6,816 nt of DNA from Alphaproteobacteria bacterium (GTDB taxonomy: Bacteria; Pseudomonadota; Alphaproteobacteria; Micavibrionales; CSBR16-224): contig SBHI01000039.1 in NCBI GenBank assembly GCA_006226225.1, positions 1 through 6,816 on the forward strand, given 5' to 3'. Shown piece after piece: positions 1 to 5,563 of the stretch. The translations under genes were made by a program, and so were the position numbers. Under the pieces are notes generated by a model. That model saw only the letters and a program-made list of their open reading frames with translations, did not search any database and had not been told where the DNA came from. Each line of letters opens with the position of its first letter. The stretch's first letter is position 1.

Positions 1-2412
1 GGTCAGCAGGGTCAGGACGGTGCGGAAGGACAAAGCGGCCAGCAACCCGCCAAAGAATTGACACCTTTGCAGGTGGCGGCACAAAAAGGTAACACCGAAA
101 TGGTGCGGATGCTGTTGGCGGCAAAAGATAAAGTTGATTTTGAAACACAATCTTTCCCGCAAAGCTCGAAACTGACAACGGTTCTGGCAAAAACGGAAAA
201 AGACCCGGACAAAACCAAGGCCGTGCTGCACGAATTGTTCCGGGTTATGGGACGCGATACGGCGGCGGTTGATTTCTATGTTGATATGCATGCGGCAATC
301 ACGGATGGCAAAACGCAAAAAGTCGGAAATCTGTTGAAAAATGCCAGCCGTGAAATGCTGGAAGAATGGCTCTTGATCCGCTCCGCTTGTGAACCGGAAG
401 CAGAACATGCAATGGATGCGCTGCTGGGCGTTGCAAAAACCGAAGATGCCCGCGCTTCTCTGTTCCAGACGGCGGTTTCCGTTGGTGTACCGCCTTTCGC
501 GCCGGAACAGAATAATGATATTAAGCTGCGCAAAATGAAAGAGCGTCTGCACGCGCTGGCTGAAAAAGCTATGGCGTCTGGAAAAACGGCAGATGTCGGT
601 ATTTATGCCGGTACGGTGCAGTTTGTTGCGGCGAATACGACGCGTCAGGAATTCGCGGATATGATTTCACACAGCACGGGTTTCCAATCCTCGCTGCTGG
701 GCAAAATTATGAAGAATGTTAATCCCGAAGGCATTTACGGATCGGTTCAATGCCTGAAACCTCTGGAAGCGGCTTTTGAACAAAGAATCGAAATTGCCGA
801 TGCGTTCCATGTTGCCGGTGAAGGCGAAAGCAATAAAGACAATGCTGCAAGATTGTTTGGTATGGCCGATCAATATGCGGGTGCTTATATCCAAAGCCCT
901 GCCGCAGATACGGCGAGCGTTCTGTACTCGGAAAAGCTGAGCCATATTTATCACGCTTATGATGCAGTTGGTTACTTCTCCGGTGCGAAAAGCGGGCAAA
1001 GTGAAGCTGCAATCAATAAAGAAAACGCCACGACCTATATTGATGTCCTGGAAAAACGCCCGGGTTATATCCGTATCGGTGATGACCTTCTGCGCGCCGA
1101 AAACTGGGATATGATGATTTTTAACGGTCAGTATGGTGATCTGGAAGTCTTTAAAAACGGCACGGATAAGATCTCGCTTTCACTGGAAGAAAGCCGCGTT
1201 GACGCAGTGTTTAAAGCGGCAATGGATGGAAAAGACAGTTTTGTCGCATTCCAGGATATGCTGCTGCTGGATGCGGCAACATTTACAACCGTCCGCTATA
1301 ATGAAGCTGCAGGCGAGATTGTTTTTGATCAGGATATTTTGGTCTCTGACGTGACGAAAAAGGAATTTGATGCACTGGTGAAAGCGCTGCAAGAGAAAAA
1401 TGATGGCGTTTACAGTGTTGATGCTGAAAATCTGCTGATTAACACGAATAAAGTTGACGGCATCTATACGCGTACACTTGGTTACTACGACCCCGATGCA
1501 CCAGCAGGCGAGAAAGAATGGGAAGAATCAACCGTTGAACTGTTGGTGAACGGACGTACGATCTTCACAAAAGACCTGTTTGGCGAGCGCGATTATAATC
1601 TGGATACCGATATTTCCGCGCAAGAGCAGAAAGATGCCGATTTGTCCGCAAAAATTGCGGCGGATATTGCTGCCCGCGCGAATTTTGAAAGCGTCGCTGA
1701 TGGGTTGACGGTGAATAAAGATGTCGTTCTGGCGGTAAAATCTGCGGAAGACACCGGCATGGATACGCTGACGGTTGTCGGCTCCAGCCGCTACGTTCTG
1801 GAATATCTGCAGGATGCTGAAGAAGAAATACCTGTTGCCGCGGCGCAAGACTGGAATGATGATGCACAGGCTGCGGAAGAGCCGCAAGCGCCGAAGGCAG
1901 CAAAGAAACCCGCACGGAAATCTGTGAACTGGGTCAATGCCGACCGCATCCTGAAAGAGCCCTTCATTGAAGTGAAAGGCGATAGTTTTGAAGTGGTCGT
2001 GCATGGTGAGGAGATTTCTCTGAAAGCTGCGGAAAAGCACCGCGCCGCTGTGAAAAAGACCCATACGGAAGTGTTTGACGACTTCCTGTGCAATAAAGAT
2101 GATTTGTGTGAAGCCAGTGTTTATCGCGGCGAAGCACCACGCGTTGTTTTGAAAACTGGTTCCGAAGATGTTTCGGTGGATGTAAATGCCGATGACATCA
2201 AAAAAGCCGCCAAAGCGCTAGGCCTGAAAGATACGGTTTTGACAGAAGAGGCTCCGGCTGGAAAACGCGGAAAGCTGCAACAGGCCGCAATCCTGCATTT
2301 CTACAGCAGCGATAAAAAGCGCAGTGTCCACGAAACCTTGCAAGGGTTGGAAGCGCAGCGCGTGCCTAAGAAAGAAAGCAAAAAACAGGCAAACGGGCCG
2401 AAAGCGGGCTGA
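1..2412 (+). CDS. Ankyrin-repeat protein of unknown function, 5' partial
   Basis: The frame is open from base 1, so the start codon lies to the left. The TTG at 58 is only the first possible start inside the window and falls within the ankyrin repeat. Visible residues number 803. Residues 1-19 are a Gly/Gln-rich linker. Residues 20-47 form one ankyrin repeat (TPLQVAAQKGN, then EMVRMLL), probably the last of several. Residues about 55-335 look mostly helical. Residues about 346-745 alternate short beta strands and helices, with recurring strand-G-strand modules ending in NG or HG (see findings). Residues 607-640 are an acidic then Lys/Ala/Pro-rich linker, and the last 30 residues are basic. 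Ankyrin repeats generally bind other proteins; no catalytic motif is visible. No membrane segment is seen, and a signal peptide cannot be judged without the N-terminus. Beyond the ankyrin repeat I do not recognise a family. It could be a secreted effector or a structural protein; both are guesses. Confidence 0.85.
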   Translation, partial: GQQGQDGAEGQSGQQPAKELTPLQVAAQKGNTEMVRMLLAAKDKVDFETQSFPQSSKLTTVLAKTEKDPDKTKAVLHELFRVMGRDTAAVDFYVDMHAAITDGKTQKVGNLLKNASREMLEEWLLIRSACEPEAEHAMDALLGVAKTEDARASLFQTAVSVGVPPFAPEQNNDIKLRKMKERLHALAEKAMASGKTADVGIYAGTVQFVAANTTRQEFADMISHSTGFQSSLLGKIMKNVNPEGIYGSVQCLKPLEAAFEQRIEIADAFHVAGEGESNKDNAARLFGMADQYAGAYIQSPAADTASVLYSEKLSHIYHAYDAVGYFSGAKSGQSEAAINKENATTYIDVLEKRPGYIRIGDDLLRAENWDMMIFNGQYGDLEVFKNGTDKISLSLEESRVDAVFKAAMDGKDSFVAFQDMLLLDAATFTTVRYNEAAGEIVFDQDILVSDVTKKEFDALVKALQEKNDGVYSVDAENLLINTNKVDGIYTRTLGYYDPDAPAGEKEWEESTVELLVNGRTIFTKDLFGERDYNLDTDISAQEQKDADLSAKIAADIAARANFESVADGLTVNKDVVLAVKSAEDTGMDTLTVVGSSRYVLEYLQDAEEEIPVAAAQDWNDDAQAAEEPQAPKAAKKPARKSVNWVNADRILKEPFIEVKGDSFEVVVHGEEISLKAAEKHRAAVKKTHTEVFDDFLCNKDDLCEASVYRGEAPRVVLKTGSEDVSVDVNADDIKKAAKALGLKDTVLTEEAPAGKRGKLQQAAILHFYSSDKKRSVHETLQGLEAQRVPKKESKKQANGPKAG

Positions 2413-2460
2413 TAGACCTTCGGATGTTTTTCGTATTTTACCTTAATGAATCTTAAGAAT

Positions 2461-2476
2461 TTTATGCTAGCATAAA
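2461..2476. repeat. Perfect 16-bp palindrome, possible operator
   Basis: TTTATGCT is followed directly by its exact reverse complement AGCATAAA. With no spacer it cannot make a good RNA hairpin, so a dimeric DNA-binding protein is a more natural reader than RNA folding. It lies 49 bp after the ankyrin gene stop and about 155 bp before the cyclophilin start, in AT-rich DNA. TATGCT at 2463-2468 would pass as a weak -10 element, but I find no convincing -35 at the right distance. The symmetry is directly seen; the operator role is inference. Confidence 0.45.
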
Positions 2477-2481
2477 CAGGT

Positions 2482-2508
2482 AAGCGGGTTGCTTTTTGCC
2501 GCCCGTTT
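2482..2508 (+). terminator. Terminator-like hairpin after the ankyrin gene
   Basis: AAGCGGG pairs with CCCGTTT (one G-U pair), and GC pairs with GC further in after one G-U pair and one mismatch, closing a loop of five T. Ten of eleven positions pair, counting the two G-U pairs. Only three T end the right arm and the sequence then turns to CGTGTATG, so the U-tract is poor for intrinsic termination. It may be a weak terminator for the ankyrin gene, a 3'-end stabiliser, or part of the leader before the cyclophilin. Confidence 0.35.
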
Positions 2509-2520
2509 CGTGTATGAGTA

Positions 2521-2555
2521 TTTCTTGTGTATTTTTTTTGAAGATGCACAAGAAA
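2521..2555 (+). other. Long RNA hairpin before the cyclophilin gene
   Basis: TTTCTTGTG at 2521-2529 is the exact reverse complement of CACAAGAAA at 2547-2555. Pairing can continue inward to 2535/2541 with two G-U pairs, giving a 15-bp stem around a 5-nt loop (UUUUG). No T-run follows the right arm, so this is not a standard terminator. It lies 76 bp upstream of the cyclophilin ATG and may belong to its leader or mark the processed end of the upstream transcript. Confidence 0.4.
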
Positions 2556-2612
2556 GCGAAGCGAGGATGTTGCTGCCCTGAAAACGGTGCGGGGACGTAG
2601 AACAAAAAAATA

Positions 2613-2625
2613 TAAAACCAAGTAG
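2613..2625 (+). repeat. 13-bp direct repeat flanking the cyclophilin gene (left copy)
   Basis: TAAAACCAAGTAG occurs here, ending 6 bp before the cyclophilin ATG, and again at 3300-3312, where it forms the last four codons and stop (Lys-Thr-Lys-TAG, preceded by the T of an Arg codon). An AAAGCTT follows each copy 25-29 bp after the repeat begins. A 13-mer shared once in 6.8 kb can arise by chance, but its placement at both ends of one gene is notable. Confidence 0.5.
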
Positions 2626-2631
2626 GTCGCA

Positions 2632-3312
2632 ATGTATCAAAAAAGCTTTTTTACCGGTTTTGCGTGCATGATGTTTGCCGCAGTTATGGCCGTGGTTATC
2701 ATTCATCCGGTTTTTGCGGAAACGCCAGCACCGGCCAAAAATAATAAAGTCGCAACAAAGGAGAGACCTGTGAGCGAAAATGAAAACACTCTGGTTATGA
2801 ATCTGGAATACGGGCAGGTGATTATCAATCTGCGCCCCGATCTGGCACCGAAACATGTGGACCGCATCCGCAAACTGGCGTCCTCCGGTTTTTACGATGG
2901 TGTGATTTTTCACCGTGTGATTGACGGCTTTATGGCGCAAACAGGTGACCCGACAGGTACGGGGCGTGGCGGTAGCGGTCAGAACATTCCTGCGGAATTT
3001 TCAAAAGAGCCTTTTGTGCGTGGAACGGTCGGTATGGCGCGTGCGCAGCATCCCGACAGTGCGGATAGCCAGTTTTTCATCGTTTTTGATGATTCCCGCT
3101 TCCTTGATGGTCAATACACCGTGGTTGGCCATGTCATTCGCGGCATGGAACATGTCGATAAAATCAAGCGCGGTGAGCCGCCTTTGCACCCTGATAAAGT
3201 CCTGTGGCTGCAGGTGATGTCGTCCGAAGCGGCGGAAACGGAAACCGATATTGATCCGCCGGACTTTATCGAAGGCCAGATGGACCCCAACAATCACCGT
3301 AAAACCAAGTAG
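2632..3312 (+). CDS. Cyclophilin-type peptidyl-prolyl cis-trans isomerase, exported
   Basis: A 226-residue protein of the cyclophilin (PpiA/PpiB) family, which catalyses cis-trans isomerisation of X-Pro bonds and helps proteins fold. Residues 1-29 are a signal peptide: Lys4, a hydrophobic core at about 6-24, and a V-F-A cleavage site before Glu30. Residues 30-50 are a Pro/Ala/Lys linker, and the cyclophilin fold covers about 52-198. Family active-site positions (human CypA numbering) are present: Arg55 as R95 in FHRVIDGFM, Phe60/Met61/Gln63 as F100/M101/Q103, Phe113 as F149, and Leu122 as L158. The Trp121 position is Phe (F157) and the His126 position is Tyr (Y162). Both changes are common in bacterial cyclophilins, and loss of the Trp is known to weaken cyclosporin binding. 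The last 28 residues (AETETDIDPP onward) are an acidic, Pro-containing extension. The ribosome binding site for ATG 2632 is weak (AGTAGG, 5-nt gap). A second start at 2770 is likely. The product is probably periplasmic, with a possible cytosolic form. Confidence 0.93.
   Translation: MYQKSFFTGFACMMFAAVMAVVIIHPVFAETPAPAKNNKVATKERPVSENENTLVMNLEYGQVIINLRPDLAPKHVDRIRKLASSGFYDGVIFHRVIDGFMAQTGDPTGTGRGGSGQNIPAEFSKEPFVRGTVGMARAQHPDSADSQFFIVFDDSRFLDGQYTVVGHVIRGMEHVDKIKRGEPPLHPDKVLWLQVMSSEAAETETDIDPPDFIEGQMDPNNHRKTK
2758..2772 (+). promoter_or_regulatory. Internal ribosome binding site and GTG start inside the cyclophilin gene
   Basis: AAGGAG at 2758-2763, six bases, then GTG at 2770-2772, in frame with the gene at codon 47. 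This site is clearly better than the one at the annotated ATG (AGTAGG). Initiation here would give a 180-residue protein starting (M)SENENTLVMNLEYG, without signal peptide or linker. That matches the usual N-terminus and length of cytosolic alphaproteobacterial cyclophilins, as I recall them (MS..ENTLV). Use of both starts is inference. Confidence 0.55.
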
Positions 3313-3329
3313 TTCTTGCAAAATAAAGC

Positions 3330-3358
3330 TTGACCTTTTGGCTTTAAATACATAAAAC
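3330..3358 (+). promoter_or_regulatory. rpsA: Probable sigma-70-type promoter of rpsA
   Basis: TTGACC at 3330-3335 matches five of six -35 bases, and TAAAAC at 3353-3358 matches four of six -10 bases, with a 17-bp spacer. It begins 17 bp after the cyclophilin stop, so rpsA can be transcribed independently. Transcription would start near 3365, leaving a leader of about 210 nt. No experimental start site is known to me. Confidence 0.5.
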
Positions 3359-3402
3359 AACAGCTGTAAACGGCTGGCAGTCGCCTGTTGCCGTGGTTTT
3401 GG

Positions 3403-3435
3403 CGCATGATTCTTTTTATGATAAGGGAATCTGCG
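3403..3435 (+). promoter_or_regulatory. rpsA leader hairpin 1
   Basis: CGCA pairs with TGCG, then after one bulged T (3407) GATTCTTTT pairs with AAGGGAATC (two G-U pairs), closing a 6-nt loop TATGAT at 3417-3422. That is 13 pairs within 33 nt. No T-run follows, so it is not a terminator. It sits in the middle of the rpsA leader. Confidence 0.45.
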
Positions 3436-3462
3436 GCGTTGAAAGCCATGTGACGGGCCTCT

Positions 3463-3533
3463 CGCGCAAAAGCTGATACAAACGCCTGAATGCCGCATAT
3501 TTTCTGATTTTCTGTATCAAGAAAAACTGCGCG
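3463..3533 (+). promoter_or_regulatory. rpsA leader stem-loop 2, just upstream of the ribosome binding site
   Basis: Two nested stems: CGCGCA (3463-3468) with TGCGCG (3528-3533), and inside it TGATACA (3474-3480) with TGTATCA (3513-3519). An asymmetric internal loop of 5 and 8 nt lies between them and a 32-nt apical loop lies inside. It ends 29 nt before AGAGGA (3563-3568). Expression of rpsA is autoregulated through its leader in E. coli, so a folded leader fits; that this one binds S1 is inference. Confidence 0.45.
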
Positions 3534-3562
3534 CGTGAAAAGGGCGTATCTTACTCGAAAGA

Positions 3563-3568
3563 AGAGGA
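3563..3568 (+). promoter_or_regulatory. rpsA: rpsA ribosome binding site
   Basis: AGAGGA lies nine bases before ATG 3578 and fixes that start, which also gives the expected S1 N-terminus. The gap (GAATATTAAC-like, AT-rich) should leave the site unpaired. Confidence 0.6.
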
Positions 3569-3577
3569 ATATTAACA

Positions 3578-5482
3578 ATGGCAAATGCCTTAAAACACAG
3601 AAAAGACTGGACACCCGTCCAGGATATTACGGGTGAAAAAGAAAGTTTTGAAGCCATGCTCTCCGAGACGCTCGGTGAAGTTGACAGCTTTGAAGGAATG
3701 GTCGTGAACGGCGTCGTCGTCAAAATGGATGATGATGCTGTGACTGTTGATGTCGGTCTGAAATCGGAAGGCCGCATTCCGCTCAAAGAATTCGGTATCG
3801 CGGGCAGCCGCGCCGAAATCAAAGTCGGCGATATGGTCGAAGTTTATGTTGACCGCATGGAAGGCAAAAACGGCGAGACCGTTCTGAGCCGTGAAAAAGC
3901 GCGCCGTGAAGAAGCATGGGGCGAGCTGGAGAAACTTTACGAAGCTGGCGAACACGTCACAGGCGTGATCTTCGGACGCGTGAAAGGCGGCTTTACCGTT
4001 GATCTGAACGGTGCTGTCGCATTCCTGCCCGGATCTCAGGTGGATATCCGCCCGATCCGTGATCCGTCCGCTTTGATCGGTGAACCGCAGCCTTTCCAAA
4101 TCCTGAAAATGGACCGCGCACGCGGCAATATCGTCGTGTCCCGCCGTGCTATTCTGGAAGAAAGCCGCGAGGAAGCACGCAGCGAACTCGTTGCCAGCCT
4201 TGAAGAAGGTCAGGTTCTGAAAGGGATCGTCAAAAACATCACCGATTACGGTGCGTTTATTGACCTTGGCGGCGTTGACGGTCTGCTGCACGTCACGGAC
4301 ATGTCGTGGAAACGTATCAACCACCCGACGGAAATGCTGCAAGTTGGCCAGACCGTTGAAGTACAGATCATCAAATTCAACGAGGAAAACCAGCGCGTTT
4401 CCCTCGGTATGAAGCAATTGCAGGATGATCCGTGGACGGGTGTTATCAGCCGCTTTAAAGTCGGCGATAAATACAAAGGAACGATCACCAACATCACCGA
4501 TTACGGCGCATTTGTTGAGCTGGAAGATGGTGTTGAAGGTCTGGTTCACGTTTCCGAAATGTCCTGGACGAAGAAAAACGTCCATCCGGGCAAAATCGTC
4601 TCCACCTCTCAGGAAGTAGAAGTCATGGTTCTTGACATCGACGAAGACAAGCGCCGCATCAGCCTTGGTCTGAAGCAGTGCGTGGACAACCCGTGGACAT
4701 CCTTTGCCGACACCCACAAACCGGGTGATATTCTGGAAGGCGAAATCCGGAACATCACAGAATTCGGTCTGTTCGTCGGTGTTGACGAGGAAATCGATGG
4801 TATGGTTCACCTGTCTGACCTGTCATGGGAAAAAGCAGGCGACGAAGCGCTGAAAGACTACAACCGCGGTGACAAAGTCAAGGTTAAGATCCTTGAAGTC
4901 CTGCCGGAAAAAGAGCGCGTGTCTCTGGGTATCAAACAGCTTGAAGAAGATCCGGTCGGTGACGCTCTTGGCGGTTTGAAACGCGGCGATGTCGTTACCT
5001 GTACGGTTGCCGAAATTCAGGCAGACGGTATTAGTGTTACGGTCAATGACGGAAAACTGGAAGGTTATATCCGCCGTTCTGACCTGTCGCGCGAACGTTC
5101 CGAACAACGCCCCGACCGTTTCGCTGTTGGCGAAAAAGTCGATGCGAAGGTAACGAAGATCGAACGTGGCGGACGCTCGCTGGGTCTGTCGATTAAGGCA
5201 CATGAAATCGACGAAGACAAGAAGGCTATGGCCAATTACGGTTCTTCGGATAGCGGTGCGTCTCTTGGTGACATTCTTGGTGCTGCCCTGCAACAGCAGG
5301 AAAAAGGCAAGGATGAGGAAGCTTCTGAAAAGAAAGCAGCCAAAAAGCCTGCGGCCAAGAAAACCGCTACGAAAAAAGCTGACAAAGCAGAAGACGATGC
5401 AGGTAAGGCTGAAAAGGCCGAAAAGAAACCGGCAAAGAAAGCTGCTGCGAAGAAAAAAGACGCCGATAAAGACGCTGAGTAA
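3578..5482 (+). CDS. rpsA: 30S ribosomal protein S1
   Basis: A 634-residue S1, the ribosomal protein that captures and unfolds mRNA on the 30S subunit. Six S1 (OB-fold) domains can be placed at about residues 37-105, 122-190, 209-279, 294-366, 381-453 and 467-540. The first two are the diverged ribosome-docking pair. Domains 3-5 carry the clearest RNA-binding signature (NITDYGAFIDL at 220-230, NITDYGAFVEL at 305-315, NITEFGLFVGV at 392-402, each followed by G-hydrophobic-hydrophobic-H-hydrophobic-S/T). Residues 554-571 (YGSSDSGASLGDILGAAL) resemble the end of alphaproteobacterial S1 proteins. An extension at about 576-634 is very rich in Lys (21 of 59) and Ala (17 of 59), with AKKPAAKK and PAKKAAAKK motifs; family members are usually about 555-570 residues. 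Neither cmk nor ihfB, the common neighbours, flanks it. A leader of about 210 nt with two stem-loops precedes it and a strong terminator follows. Confidence 0.98.
   Translation: MANALKHRKDWTPVQDITGEKESFEAMLSETLGEVDSFEGMVVNGVVVKMDDDAVTVDVGLKSEGRIPLKEFGIAGSRAEIKVGDMVEVYVDRMEGKNGETVLSREKARREEAWGELEKLYEAGEHVTGVIFGRVKGGFTVDLNGAVAFLPGSQVDIRPIRDPSALIGEPQPFQILKMDRARGNIVVSRRAILEESREEARSELVASLEEGQVLKGIVKNITDYGAFIDLGGVDGLLHVTDMSWKRINHPTEMLQVGQTVEVQIIKFNEENQRVSLGMKQLQDDPWTGVISRFKVGDKYKGTITNITDYGAFVELEDGVEGLVHVSEMSWTKKNVHPGKIVSTSQEVEVMVLDIDEDKRRISLGLKQCVDNPWTSFADTHKPGDILEGEIRNITEFGLFVGVDEEIDGMVHLSDLSWEKAGDEALKDYNRGDKVKVKILEVLPEKERVSLGIKQLEEDPVGDALGGLKRGDVVTCTVAEIQADGISVTVNDGKLEGYIRRSDLSRERSEQRPDRFAVGEKVDAKVTKIERGGRSLGLSIKAHEIDEDKKAMANYGSSDSGASLGDILGAALQQQEKGKDEEASEKKAAKKPAAKKTATKKADKAEDDAGKAEKAEKKPAKKAAAKKKDADKDAE
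4235..4506 (+). repeat. 17-bp direct repeat in S1 domains 3 and 4 of rpsA
   Basis: AACATCACCGATTACGG occurs at 4235-4251 and 4490-4506, exactly 255 bp (85 codons, one S1 domain) apart. It encodes the conserved N-I-T-D-Y-G of two successive domains. This is internal domain repetition, not a mobile element. Confidence 0.85.
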
Positions 5483-5514
5483 GCAGTCCTTTATCAGTCT
5501 TTTGCAAAGAATAG

Positions 5515-5548
5515 AAAACCTCCGCAAAATTTGCGGAGGTTTTTTTTT
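5515..5548. terminator. Bidirectional intrinsic terminator between rpsA and the minus-strand genes
   Basis: CCTCCGCAA (5519-5527) pairs perfectly with TTGCGGAGG (5531-5539) around a 3-nt loop, and four flanking A pair with T. Nine T follow on the plus strand (5540-5548), making a textbook terminator 33 bp after the rpsA stop. On the minus strand the same stem is followed by four T, so it can also end the convergent transcript, whose stop codon is at 5564. Confidence 0.95.
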
Positions 5549-5563
5549 ATATCAGATATTTGT

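Noticed and set aside
58..60. TTG 58 as the true start of the ankyrin gene
   Set aside because: The frame is open to base 1, the upstream codons give a plausible Gly/Gln linker, no ribosome binding site precedes it, and it falls at the first residues of the ankyrin repeat.
1528..2064. Long minus-strand frames antisense to the ankyrin gene
   Set aside because: These are ordinary shadows of a biased plus-strand reading frame; the products are rich in Arg, Phe and His without domain features.
2398..2430. CCGAA/TTCGG pairing around the ankyrin stop followed by five T, as a terminator
   Set aside because: The stem has only five pairs with a 16-nt loop and three bases separate it from the T-run, too weak to call.
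2467..2940. A 157-codon minus-strand frame over the cyclophilin leader and 5' end
   Set aside because: It is antisense to the cyclophilin coding region and to the hairpins, with no start signal or recognisable product.
3590..4810. A 406-codon open frame antisense to rpsA
   Set aside because: It mirrors the rpsA codon pattern, has no ribosome binding site and its product looks like no known protein. The plus-strand S1 assignment is certain.
5448..5460. A-rich run near the rpsA end as a -1 frameshift site
   Set aside because: AAAAAAG is present, but its phase (AAA AAA G) is wrong for the X XXY YYZ slippery pattern, and no alternative-frame product makes sense.
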